Positions 16,517 to 25,800 of a stretch of DNA of 64,000 bases are shown piece by piece. The stretch comes from Paenibacillus wynnii (GTDB lineage Bacteria > Bacillota > Bacilli > Paenibacillales > Paenibacillaceae). Under the pieces are notes generated by a model. It saw only the letters and a program-made list of their open reading frames with translations. It did not search any database and was not told where the DNA came from. Both the position numbers and the translations under genes were made by a program. How positions within the stretch are numbered: the stretch's first letter is position 1; each line of letters opens with the position of its first letter. The DNA lies in assembly GCF_030812855.1 (NCBI RefSeq), contig NZ_JAUSTK010000005.1, positions 186,001-250,000 on the forward strand, written 5' to 3'.

Positions 16517-17881
16517 ATGAAAAGAGTAAAACATTTGGCACTGATGTTGGTTGCTATCATGCTTGTAGCTTCACTTGCAGCATGCGGAGGCAACAACAAT
16601 GCCAAGAACAGCACTAATGATTCCAAGAACACTTCAGGTAACACCGCTGCAACAAACGATGCTACAAAAACTGAAGAGACTGCTGAGCCCGCAGAAAAGG
16701 TTGAGCTTTCCGTCTGGACACTCGGTATTGTTGACTATGAAGATCTGGCTAAAGAGTATACGAAAGAACATCCAAACGTAACCTTCAAGTTCCAAAATAC
16801 AGGCGATCAAACCGCTCACCACAACAACCTGACCACAGCGTTGTCGGCAGGATCGGGTGCTCCTGATATTTTCCAACTTGAGATCGGTTTCATGGAACGT
16901 TTCATCAGCGCTCAGGATAAATTCTACAACTTGAATGATTTAGGTGCGAAAGACATTCAAGCTAACTATCTCGACTGGAAATGGAAACAAGGTTCCTCTG
17001 TGGACGGCAGCTTCCAACTCGGTCTTCCAACGGATATCGGTCCAACGGTTGTGTATTACCGTTCAGATCTGATGAAGGAAGCCGGCCTGCCAGTAGATCC
17101 AGCAGGATTAGGAGCAGCACTTGATACTTGGGATAAGTTTGCAACCGTTGCCAAACAGTACAAGGAAAAAACCGGTAAACCTTTTGCAGACGTAACAGAT
17201 TTGGTGTTCAATGCACTTCGTGACCAGTCTCAAGATGAAATCTATTTCAGCAAAACAGATGGCTCATTCATTGGTGACACCAATCCACAAGTGAAAAAAG
17301 CGTATGATTTTACAGTTAAAGGCATTCAAGAAGGTTGGATCAGCAATGCAATGTTATGGTCCCCTGAATGGGGTCAAGGCATGACAGACGGCGGATTTGC
17401 AGTCGTTCTTGGACCTGCATGGATGGCTGGCAACATCAAGACCAATGCTCCGGATTCAACTGGAAAATGGTCCATTACGCAACTTCCAGAAGGTGCTGGT
17501 AACTGGGGCGGTTCATTCCTGACACTGCCTAAAGAAGGCAAGCATTCTAAAGAGGCTTACGATTTCATTCAATTTGCACTTAACAAAGAGAACCAATTGG
17601 GATCATTTAAATCTGTAGGCCTTATGCCTTCGATTCCAGCATTGTTCGAAGATCCTGCCTTCACAGAAGGTAAAGATGCATTCTTCGGAGATCAAGTTAC
17701 AGCAGTTGAATATGGTAAAGCTGCACAACGCGTAAAACCGGTATTCTACGGACCTTTGCATGACCAAACAGATACTTTCTTCAAAAACGCCCTGAAAAAC
17801 GTATTGGAGAAAAAGGCAGACCCGGCCAAAGAGTGGGATGAAGCAGTAAAACAAGCGAAGAAGCTTGCAGAACGCAGCTAA
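16517..17881 (+). CDS. Carbohydrate ABC transporter substrate-binding lipoprotein
   Basis: 454 residues. A signal peptide with lipobox SLAACGG places the lipidated cysteine at about residue 23, followed by an Asn/Thr/Ala linker and a family-1 extracellular solute-binding domain (VELSVWTLGIVDYEDLAKEY ... GLPTDIGPTVVYYRSDLMKEAGLP ... FAVVLGPAWMAG). It captures a sugar outside the membrane for the two permeases downstream. No ATPase gene lies in the operon, so a shared MsmX-type ATPase is likely. AAAGGGG precedes the start. Confidence 0.87.
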   Translation: MKRVKHLALMLVAIMLVASLAACGGNNNAKNSTNDSKNTSGNTAATNDATKTEETAEPAEKVELSVWTLGIVDYEDLAKEYTKEHPNVTFKFQNTGDQTAHHNNLTTALSAGSGAPDIFQLEIGFMERFISAQDKFYNLNDLGAKDIQANYLDWKWKQGSSVDGSFQLGLPTDIGPTVVYYRSDLMKEAGLPVDPAGLGAALDTWDKFATVAKQYKEKTGKPFADVTDLVFNALRDQSQDEIYFSKTDGSFIGDTNPQVKKAYDFTVKGIQEGWISNAMLWSPEWGQGMTDGGFAVVLGPAWMAGNIKTNAPDSTGKWSITQLPEGAGNWGGSFLTLPKEGKHSKEAYDFIQFALNKENQLGSFKSVGLMPSIPALFEDPAFTEGKDAFFGDQVTAVEYGKAAQRVKPVFYGPLHDQTDTFFKNALKNVLEKKADPAKEWDEAVKQAKKLAERS

Positions 17882-17905
17882 ATTCGAACCAAAATGAGTG
17901 AAATG

Positions 17906-17945
17906 TCCGGGTTTAACGGGGAGCTGTAAGCTCTGTGAACCCGGA
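17906..17945 (+). promoter_or_regulatory. Intercistronic stem-loop between binding protein and permease genes
   Basis: TCCGGGTTTAACGGGGAGCT pairs with AGCTCTGTGAACCCGGA across a three-base loop, without a clean T-run. Such hairpins commonly stabilise the binding-protein mRNA and lower expression of the permeases. Confidence 0.6.
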
Positions 17946-17974
17946 TTTATCCGTATATTAACTGGAGGTGTGAC

Positions 17975-18928
17975 ATGGCACAACCTGTATTGATTAGTCC
18001 GCATGCCGAGAGCAAACGTCCTTTTTTAACTGAACAAAGACGGAGCCGCATAACTGCGTATACTTTCATATCTCCATTCTTTATTCTGTTCTCGATATTT
18101 GGACTGTACCCGATATTCTTCACAATTTATTTGTCTTTCTTCAAATGGGATGCTATGGGCCCTATGAAATATGTGGGCATGAAAAACTATGAATTGATTA
18201 CGAGTGACCCTACCTTTTGGATATCTTTCAGCAATACGCTGATTATGGGAGTAATGGGAACCGTTCCCCAAATCATGTTGGCACTCTTGATTGCAGTACT
18301 GCTGCAGTCAGGAATGACTCGCTTTAAGAAAACCTTCCGTATTTTATTCTTTATGCCCAATATTACTTCGATTGTGGCGGTTACCTTGGTATTCAGCACC
18401 CTGTTCGGTAATAACGGAATGATTAACTGGATGTTAAATGGTCTTGGACTCGAAAGCATGGCCTTTAACTCCGGTTGGTGGGGTGTGAAAATAGCAATTT
18501 CCACGATGGTGATGTGGCGCTGGACGGGTTATAACGCAATTATTTTCCTTTCTGGACTCCAGAGCATACCTACAGACTTGTATGAGGCGGCTCGAATTGA
18601 CGGTGCGAACAGAAGGCAGCAGTTTACCTTCATTACATTGCCGTTGTTGAAACCGTTCATCGTCTTTGTAACCCTTATTTCGACCATTGGCGCCCTGCAA
18701 TTATTTACGGAACCTTATGTATTCCTAGGTCAATCCGGAACAGGCTCAACAAGGCAGGAAGGTGTTACTATGGTAACTTATTTGTACAGTGAGGCATTCC
18801 GTAATGGATTCTTCGGTACGGCAGCGGCTACCGCAGTTATGCTGTTCCTAGTTACGATCATTTTCTCTGTTATTAATATGCTGGTCTCCAGCCGCATGGG
18901 CGGAGATACAGGAGGGAGAAAAAAATGA
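17975..18928 (+). CDS. Carbohydrate ABC transporter permease (MalF-like)
   Basis: 317 residues with six hydrophobic segments. The EAA loop is YEAARIDGANRRQQFTFITLP at about residues 204-224, typical of CUT1 sugar permeases. The ATG follows GGAGGTG. It pairs with the second permease, whose start overlaps its stop codon. Confidence 0.88.
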   Translation: MAQPVLISPHAESKRPFLTEQRRSRITAYTFISPFFILFSIFGLYPIFFTIYLSFFKWDAMGPMKYVGMKNYELITSDPTFWISFSNTLIMGVMGTVPQIMLALLIAVLLQSGMTRFKKTFRILFFMPNITSIVAVTLVFSTLFGNNGMINWMLNGLGLESMAFNSGWWGVKIAISTMVMWRWTGYNAIIFLSGLQSIPTDLYEAARIDGANRRQQFTFITLPLLKPFIVFVTLISTIGALQLFTEPYVFLGQSGTGSTRQEGVTMVTYLYSEAFRNGFFGTAAATAVMLFLVTIIFSVINMLVSSRMGGDTGGRKK

Positions 18929-19788
18929 GTACATTAGGTGTTTTTCGTAAGAAACCGGACGATATGGGGTTGCTAGGCAAAATCGGCTTTTACTTCATTC
19001 TCATTCTTGGTGCTCTAGTCTCAGTATTCCCTTTTTATTGGATGTTTGTTGTCGCATCAAACGATAAGGGTGCAGTGTTTCACGTACCACCGCTTCTAAC
19101 CTTAGGAGATCAGTTCATAGATAATTTCAAAAGAGTGTTGGAGAAGTCTGATTTCTTCCAAGCGATAGGGAACTCCTTGTTCGTTTCTTCCATGGTTACG
19201 ATTTCGGTTGTGTTCTTCTGCACATTGGCTGGATATGCCTTTGCTAAGTATGAATTTCCGTTCAAAAATATATTGTTTTATTTTGTCATTGCTACACTGT
19301 TCGTTCCACAGCAGCTTGGGGTTCTGCCAACGTATGTCATTATGGCCAAGCTTCACTGGATCGACTCCTTCAAGGCACTAATCGTTCCTGCCATGGTAAA
19401 TGCATTCGGGATTTTCTGGATGCGTCAGTATATTTCCACCGCTGTACATACGGAACTGATTGAAGCAGGCCGGATTGATGGAGGCGGACATTTCCGTATC
19501 TTTTGGAACATTGCGATCCCGGTCATTACTCCGGCGATGGCGACACTTGGTATTTTGAATTTCATGACGGTGTGGAATGATTTCTTCTGGCCTTTGGTTG
19601 TGTTAAAAAGTCGGGAGCATTACACGATTCAAATCGCATTGCAGCAGCTGTTTACTACGCGGGACGGTATCGATTACGGGATGATTATGTCAGCGACCTT
19701 TACAGCAACACTTCCTTTACTAGTTGTATTCCTGTTGTTCAGCCGTTGGGTTATAGCCGGTCTTACCTCAGGAGCTATAAAAAGTTAA
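18925..19788 (+). CDS. Carbohydrate ABC transporter permease (MalG-like)
   Basis: 287 residues with six hydrophobic segments. The EAA loop EAGRIDGGGHFRIFWNIAIP and a C-terminal FSRWVIAGLTSGAIKS tail are typical of MalG/LacG-type permeases. The start ATG overlaps the previous stop by four bases with GGAGGGAG ahead. Confidence 0.88.
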   Translation: MSTLGVFRKKPDDMGLLGKIGFYFILILGALVSVFPFYWMFVVASNDKGAVFHVPPLLTLGDQFIDNFKRVLEKSDFFQAIGNSLFVSSMVTISVVFFCTLAGYAFAKYEFPFKNILFYFVIATLFVPQQLGVLPTYVIMAKLHWIDSFKALIVPAMVNAFGIFWMRQYISTAVHTELIEAGRIDGGGHFRIFWNIAIPVITPAMATLGILNFMTVWNDFFWPLVVLKSREHYTIQIALQQLFTTRDGIDYGMIMSATFTATLPLLVVFLLFSRWVIAGLTSGAIKS

Positions 19789-19871
19789 GACTCTTTTCCA
19801 GTGCAAGCAAGGACTTTTGAACATGGTGAAGAATACTAGAGAACAGAGACAGCAGGAGGAAGGGAAAGACG

Positions 19872-21596
19872 ATGAAGCTCCGCCGTAAAATCTTGTTCGC
19901 TATTATTCTTCTCGTGTTTATTCCAGTGATATTAATGGGAACCGTAACGTATATTAATTTCTCGAATGCCATGGAGAAGAAATCAAGTAATTTCTACTGG
20001 ATCTCTCTTCTGGAGACCGACCGTAAGCTGAAATTCGCACTCAGTGAAATAGCCTCTATTTCAAATTCCGCAATCACACAGCCAGCCATTCAACAGACAC
20101 TTAAGCAACCTGATTTTGTAATTACTTATGACCGCAAACAAGAAATCAATAACCTGCTGATCAATCATCCTATGATTACTTCATTCAGTCTTTATAGTAA
20201 GGATCAGCTGTTATATCAATATAATGCACCCATGTCTTATGAAGATATGAAAAAACAAACCTGGTTCGGTTCGATGGTAAGCGCTGAAGGGCGTCCTGTC
20301 TGGTACGGTCCCGGGGAGAATGGATCTGCTCAATCCGGAAATCCAGTGCTCATTCAGGCCAGAGTCATTAAGGATTATTACTCGTTGGAGGATATCGGCT
20401 ATCTGGTCGTCTATGTGAAACCGGATCTGCTCGATCAGATTTTTTGGGAAGCAGCCACCTTGAAGAAAGGTGATATTTTGCTTGTGAATAAGCAAGGGAA
20501 TATAGTCTTCAATAAATCCGGTGAACACATTGGGCAGCGGACAGATTTTCCGTTTCTGGAAAGCGATTATTCCAAAGAACAAGACTATTACATTGACAAT
20601 TATGAGGACGAGAAATCACTGATTACTTTCCTCCCTTCGCATAATTTAGATTGGTATTTGGTAGCGATTACACCGATGAATCTCATTTCCTCGGAATCGG
20701 ACACGATCCGCAACATTGCGATCATCTTGGTCATGGTTTCTCTGCTGTCTGCAGTTTTGTTTGACCGTTATTTCGTTACCCGACTTGTACGTAGTATTAA
20801 CAGTGCTGTGAACGGAATGAAGCGGGTGAAGCAGGGGATATTTATGCCCATTACTACACCCCATCGCGCGGATGACGAAAGTGACCTGCTGATTGACGGA
20901 TTCAATCAGATGAGTACGCAAATCAATGAATTGATTGAACAGGTGCAGACCGAGCAGGGGCGCAAGAAAGAAGCGGAGCTGCAAGCGCTGATGGCGCAGA
21001 TAAATCCTCATTTTATCTATAATTCACTGGAATCCATTAACTCGATGGCCGTTCTGCAGGGCAATAAGGATATTAGTAAAATGGTGATCTCTCTCGGCAA
21101 GTTGCTGCGTATCAGTATCAGTCAAAACCAAGAGCTTATCCCGCTGCATATGGAATTCGAGCACGTTCGTCATTACTTGGATATTCAGAAATTCCGTTTT
21201 GAGGATAAATTCTCCTATGCTATTGAAATTCCTGAGAATCTCAGAACCTATATGACACAGAAGCTGATTGTTCAGCCTATTGTAGAGAATGCTCTGTACC
21301 ACGCCATAGAGCAGATGGAGGATCCGGGTACGATTGTACTTGAGGCAAGCGAGGTCGGGCCTGATCTTATCATTATGGTGAAGGATAACGGGCCGGGCTT
21401 CGACCTTTTGACATTGCAAAGTCTTTGGGATAAAGAAACCGGCAATCAGAAGAAATACAATGACAGCGGTGTAGGACTCAAAAATGTACATGAACGCTTA
21501 AACATTCGTTTTGGCAGCCCTTACGGCATTCTTGTATGTTCATCCCCTGGGTTCGGTTCAACCATTCGCATCCGGATACCAAAAATACTACCTTGA
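19872..21596 (+). CDS. Sensor histidine kinase, YesM/LytS type
   Basis: 574 residues: transmembrane segment about 7-29, a large extracellular sensor domain, a second segment about 279-302, HAMP, then the His_kinase domain with the phospho-acceptor histidine in INPHFIYNSLESINSM and the ATP lobe (VENALYHAIEQM, KDNGPGF, GVGLKNVHERL). It probably senses a carbohydrate signal and phosphorylates the regulator at 22,989. A binding-protein gene stands between kinase and regulator, which suggests a three-part sensor. Confidence 0.88.
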   Translation: MKLRRKILFAIILLVFIPVILMGTVTYINFSNAMEKKSSNFYWISLLETDRKLKFALSEIASISNSAITQPAIQQTLKQPDFVITYDRKQEINNLLINHPMITSFSLYSKDQLLYQYNAPMSYEDMKKQTWFGSMVSAEGRPVWYGPGENGSAQSGNPVLIQARVIKDYYSLEDIGYLVVYVKPDLLDQIFWEAATLKKGDILLVNKQGNIVFNKSGEHIGQRTDFPFLESDYSKEQDYYIDNYEDEKSLITFLPSHNLDWYLVAITPMNLISSESDTIRNIAIILVMVSLLSAVLFDRYFVTRLVRSINSAVNGMKRVKQGIFMPITTPHRADDESDLLIDGFNQMSTQINELIEQVQTEQGRKKEAELQALMAQINPHFIYNSLESINSMAVLQGNKDISKMVISLGKLLRISISQNQELIPLHMEFEHVRHYLDIQKFRFEDKFSYAIEIPENLRTYMTQKLIVQPIVENALYHAIEQMEDPGTIVLEASEVGPDLIIMVKDNGPGFDLLTLQSLWDKETGNQKKYNDSGVGLKNVHERLNIRFGSPYGILVCSSPGFGSTIRIRIPKILP

Positions 21597-21623
21597 ACAT
21601 CAGGGACAAAAGGGGAGAATGCC

Positions 21624-22970
21624 GTGAAGTGGCTAATGAAATGGGGATGGATCCTGCTATATGTTGTCTCTATGACTAGTGCCGTCCTTTTTATAACCCT
21701 GGGTGACAGGGAACCTATAGAAGATCAATCACCGGATAAAATAACGCTGACGTTTCGCCACTTTTGGATTAAGGAGCATGACCGTCCGTTGCTGAGTATT
21801 TTTGAAGAGATCGTGAGTGACTATCAGAAATCACATCCGAACGTTAAAGTAAACTTTGAAGGCCTCGATCAGACCATCCACCGTGAACAAAAGCTGAAGA
21901 GTGAGATGGTAACCGGCACACCTCCGGATATGTTTGTATTATTCGGGGGGGCGGAGATTGAGCCTTATATACGTTCCAACCGATTGATGGATTTATCTGA
22001 TTTTGTGGAAGAGAATGAGCTGGGCAACCAGTTCAAGGATATTCATCTGTGGACGTTGAACAAACATATCTATGGCCTGCCCATTGAGGGGAACGCCGAA
22101 CCTTTGTATTACAACAAAACTCTATTCAGTAAGCTGAACATAAGGATCCCTGAGACCATAGAGGAATTGGATGCAGCTATCATCAAATTGAAGAAGAACG
22201 GATATATCCCCTTTGCGCTAGGGAATGAGGATCGGTGGCCGGCGGGGATTTTTGCCCAATACTTGATGGATAGGTATGCAGGTTCAACGCTTATCAATAA
22301 TCTGGTGACAGGGAAGGAACAGTCTACATTTCAGAATAAAGAATATTTACAAGCCTTCAACCATCTAGATAAATGGATCAAAGTCGGTGCTTTCAGTCCG
22401 GAAGCTAACGATCTATCCACGGAGAAGGCCGTGCACCTGTTTACCAGTGGAAAAGCCGCCATGTATTTGAACGGAAACTGGGATATTAATTTATTCTCCG
22501 GCGGGGATACGCCAGCTAATTTTCAAAATGAAGTGGGGGTTATCTCATTCCCTACGTTAAAGGTTGGTGAGGAGGCGTCCATTGCCGGTGGGTATACCAT
22601 GGGGATCGGTCTGTCCTCTAATCTAAATGGAGCTAAGCGGGAAGCGGCCCTAGAGCTAATGAAGGCTTTTTACACGAAGGACGTGCAGACACGTATTGTA
22701 TATGAAGGTTTGCGTATTCCGTCCATGCGGATATCCTTTGATCCCGAGAAGACAGGGCCTGTCTTTGCTCAGGTCATGCGCCTTATGGAGGAGAGTCGTC
22801 TGAGCTTTGTTCCCTATGACAATGTTTTGTCACCGGAAGTGAAAAAGACGTTTTTGAGTGTGATCGAAGAAATGATTGGTGACAGTGTGGATTCAGACCA
22901 TGCACTACAGCAACTGCAGTCGGCTTCTGAGCAGTACTGGAAACTGATTCAAAGCTCGATCGTTAATTAA
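21624..22970 (+). CDS. Membrane-anchored extracellular solute-binding protein between kinase and regulator
   Basis: 448 residues with a family-1 solute-binding fold (KITLTFRHFWIKEHDRPLLS, NVKVNFEGLDQ, GTPPDMFVLFGG, GLPIEGNAEPLYYNKTLF, KAAMYLNGNWD). The N-terminus WGWILLYVVSMTSAVLFITL is a membrane anchor with no lipobox cysteine, unlike the transporter's binding protein at 16,517. The position between kinase and response regulator suggests it presents ligand to the sensor rather than feeding the permeases. That role is inference. Confidence 0.78.
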   Translation: MKWLMKWGWILLYVVSMTSAVLFITLGDREPIEDQSPDKITLTFRHFWIKEHDRPLLSIFEEIVSDYQKSHPNVKVNFEGLDQTIHREQKLKSEMVTGTPPDMFVLFGGAEIEPYIRSNRLMDLSDFVEENELGNQFKDIHLWTLNKHIYGLPIEGNAEPLYYNKTLFSKLNIRIPETIEELDAAIIKLKKNGYIPFALGNEDRWPAGIFAQYLMDRYAGSTLINNLVTGKEQSTFQNKEYLQAFNHLDKWIKVGAFSPEANDLSTEKAVHLFTSGKAAMYLNGNWDINLFSGGDTPANFQNEVGVISFPTLKVGEEASIAGGYTMGIGLSSNLNGAKREAALELMKAFYTKDVQTRIVYEGLRIPSMRISFDPEKTGPVFAQVMRLMEESRLSFVPYDNVLSPEVKKTFLSVIEEMIGDSVDSDHALQQLQSASEQYWKLIQSSIVN

Positions 22971-22988
22971 TACTTGGAGGTGCTGCAA

Positions 22989-24587
22989 TTGGGAGTGCAA
23001 CAAGAGAACTACAAAGTGATATTGGTCGATGACGAACCTATCATTCTTCGCAGCTTGAAAATGGCCATTCCGTGGAATGATCTTCAGCTCGATATAGTTG
23101 GTGAAGCGAGGAACGGGGAGGCAGCTCTTCGCCTGATCAGCGAAAGCTCTCCGCATATTATCATTAGCGATATTCGAATGCCTGTTATAGATGGAATTAC
23201 TTTAATGAAAGAAGTACTGTCCCGCAATTCCAAGCTGATCTTTATTTTTATAAGCGGCTATGGGGAGTTTGAGTATGCCCGGGAAGCACTCCGGCAGGGA
23301 GCTTTCGACTATTTACTGAAGCCTATTGATCATGAAGAGCTGACTGAAATGCTAACCCGAGCCAAAGCAAGGTTGGACCAACAGAAAGAGAATGATCAGC
23401 TGCTACATTCGGTACATATGCTGTCCTTATTAGCCAGAGAGCGTATGTTTGCAGAATTCACCTTGGGCAATCCGCGTCCCTTACAGCATCTACAGTGGCT
23501 GGAGAACAGTGAGCTGGAGGGAGATTATTTCATGGCAGTCGTCCAACTCGACGATTATGCGTCCCTGACTGCGAAGTGGAGTGCCGAAGAGAAACGACTA
23601 TGGCTGTTCGCGATCCGGAATATAACAGAGGAATGGTCCATGGAAAATGGTGGGCTGACGGTGTTTCCTTTTCATAACGGCGAGTGGATTATTCTGTTTC
23701 CGGGTTCATTAAGCAACGAGAAGGTAAGTCTCGGAGAAAACTTGACTCGTTCGATTAAAAGATATTCCAAATTATCTTGCTCCGTAGGAATTAGCCGCAA
23801 CACGCGTGGAATTGATCAACTGAGCACCATCTATCCTTTGGCAGCAAAAGCATTATATCAACGTTTCTATTCCGGTCAGGCTGGAGTATATATTGATGAA
23901 GATAAGTTAATTCCAGGAAGTCGGGAAATCAAATACCCTAAGGAATTGGAAGCCGCGTTAATAGACAGTATCCGAACCTTGAATTTGGAGCGAATGCTAA
24001 CCCTATTCGATGAGATGTCAGCATTTATCGAGGTGCAGGCTTTTCCCAAAGAAATAGCTGAGCGGCTCATCATTGAGATGGTTGTTGTCCTGTATAGACA
24101 ATTTGAGCATTTAAATTTACTGGCAGATTGGTCCTTGGACGGATTGCTAGGCAAACTGCATACGCTGGAAACCCTAAATGAGATGATAGATGCTCTGAAG
24201 CAGGAATTTCGGGAATGGATGCTGCAAAGCAACAAGACCGTGACCCGTGAGGACGGACGAAGTGTTATTGAGAAAGCCATACGGTATATCGACAGTAATT
24301 ATCATAAAGATCTTAGCATTGAGGAAGTATCCGAGCTGGCGGATCTTAGCATTAGCCATTTCTGTACGCTGTTCAAGCAAATATCAGGCTATACCTTTTT
24401 GGAGTATGTTACCAACTGTCGAATGGAGAAAGCGAAATATATTCTGCAGAACAGTAATGTAAAGGTGTACCAGATTGCACCGCTTGTCGGTTACCAGGAC
24501 TCCAGATATTTTACTCAGGTGTTCAAAAGAGCTACAGGCAAGACGCCTACAGAGTATCGCGAGCAGAATGCTAAAGAGGTAAATTAG
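22989..24587 (+). CDS. Response regulator, YesN type with AraC DNA-binding domain
   Basis: About 532 residues: receiver domain (VILVDDEPIILRSL; phospho-aspartate in IIISDIRMPVIDG; YLLKPIDHEEL), a middle domain of about 300 residues and a C-terminal AraC pair of helix-turn-helix motifs (IEEVSELADLSISHFCTLFK; VKVYQIAPLVGYQDSRYFTQVFK). I prefer TTG 22989 because GGAGGTG lies five bases upstream, rather than TTG 22974. It probably activates the sugar-uptake operon at 16,517-19,788. Confidence 0.85.
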   Translation: MGVQQENYKVILVDDEPIILRSLKMAIPWNDLQLDIVGEARNGEAALRLISESSPHIIISDIRMPVIDGITLMKEVLSRNSKLIFIFISGYGEFEYAREALRQGAFDYLLKPIDHEELTEMLTRAKARLDQQKENDQLLHSVHMLSLLARERMFAEFTLGNPRPLQHLQWLENSELEGDYFMAVVQLDDYASLTAKWSAEEKRLWLFAIRNITEEWSMENGGLTVFPFHNGEWIILFPGSLSNEKVSLGENLTRSIKRYSKLSCSVGISRNTRGIDQLSTIYPLAAKALYQRFYSGQAGVYIDEDKLIPGSREIKYPKELEAALIDSIRTLNLERMLTLFDEMSAFIEVQAFPKEIAERLIIEMVVVLYRQFEHLNLLADWSLDGLLGKLHTLETLNEMIDALKQEFREWMLQSNKTVTREDGRSVIEKAIRYIDSNYHKDLSIEEVSELADLSISHFCTLFKQISGYTFLEYVTNCRMEKAKYILQNSNVKVYQIAPLVGYQDSRYFTQVFKRATGKTPTEYREQNAKEVN

Positions 24588-25237
24588 GCAAGATGTGGCT
24601 GAATGGACCTCCGCGAACGGACCGTTGCTACAATCGCTGTTGTCTCCAGATGTATTGAATAACACTTAGCAGTGTACATCCGGAGACAAAGGCGACCGCT
24701 ACCGCTTTTCCGCAATCAGTCCGTCCTCTCCGCTGGTTTCAGTGTGAACTGTTTATTAAATCAATTTATTTGCCATCATCACTGGCCTTCCTCTATATTT
24801 TCCACAGTAGTAAATATTCGCGAGTAGGCATCTTACCATTTTATTACTTCTATATAGATTGTACTAAAGACTTACTTGTTGGGAGTGTGGTAGTTACTAC
24901 AGTGAATGTTTGGATTTCCAGCCGCTGTTGTCGTCTCCCGATTTCTTTGATTTGTACCGCTGTCCGCGGATGAAATCCAGAGACAGCTTATGCTTACGAT
25001 GCGAGCTTTCCTACGGAAAGCTTTCGGGCGGTCGCTGACGCTCTTCCAGTTCCAAAATCACCTTTCGTTACTACCACCCCGAGGTTGTTATTTAGTTCAG
25101 TCTATATACATAGATTGTACTTAAGATTTCTCTTTGGGAGTGTGTAATAACAACGGCGAATGTTTAGACTTCGAGCCGAGAGCAGCCATACGAAAATAAT
25201 TAGGTGTTCATGTAGGACAACCGTCATAAATAAAGTT
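24588..25237. other. Long intergenic region with a terminator-like hairpin and diverged direct repeats
   Basis: TGTCTCC at 24641-24647 pairs with GGAGACA at 24682-24688 with more pairing inside (GATGTA/TACATC). A stretch beginning ATTGTACTAAAG at 24858-24914 recurs, diverged, at 25114-25169 (both contain TGGGAGTGTG and GAATGTTT). I see no gene with a ribosome binding site. Confidence 0.45.
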
Positions 25238-25422
25238 TAGAGGGAAAGCTTCCCTGTAAATCATAAATAAAACCGTTTAATCAACATATAGAGGGAAAAA
25301 ATCCCTATAAATTCAACAAAATTATCTATATTGTACTAAAACCTGATATTAGAGGGGAAGATTCCCTCTAAATAAAACCAAAGGGTTTGAATCTTTAAAT
25401 TAGTAGGAAAAATTCCTTCTAA
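25238..25422. repeat. Four tandem short hairpins, AGAGGGAA-n-TTCCCTCT type
   Basis: Dyads at 25238-25257, 25288-25309, 25349-25371 and 25400-25422 share the pattern (T)TAGAGGGAA-loop-TTCCCTCTAAA. They are spaced 50-61 bases. The fourth has compensated bases (GTAGGAA/TTCCTTC). They lie upstream of the desaturase gene. Confidence 0.6.
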
Positions 25423-25673
25423 ATAAGCTGAATAAGCTGAAGAAAAAAAATTCAAAGAGCGAGAAGGAACGAAAGGTAATATGAAAACCATAGGAGCGGT
25501 AGCAAGCGCCTTGTATCCGAATTAACGTTACTACGTTGATGAGAAGCATCAATACGAACCTGTTGGAAGTTAATGATGGGCTTTGAATTCACCTGTAAAT
25601 CAAAAGTTCAGTCTATATAATTAATTTTCTCTAAACGTCAATTAAAACCTTGCAAACCATTAATTTTGCTCTT

Positions 25674-25734
25674 GAGTATGACAAATGTCATACTCTCCAC
25701 TTGATGTTTATGTCTAACAAACAGGGGATACAAT
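25674..25734 (+). promoter_or_regulatory. Desaturase promoter with DesR-like palindrome
   Basis: GAGTATGACA-AA-TGTCATACTC at 25674-25695 is a perfect 22-base palindrome. A -10 hexamer TACAAT stands at 25729-25734 with no good -35, which fits an activator-dependent promoter. The palindrome centre is about 50 bases upstream of the expected start, the range in which DesR binds in Bacillus subtilis. Cold activation through DesK/DesR is inferred. Confidence 0.6.
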
Positions 25735-25800
25735 ATCTATAATTAAATATAGATACATGTAGATTTTCTTTCCCAGAAACATCAAGGAGGAACCCTTACA

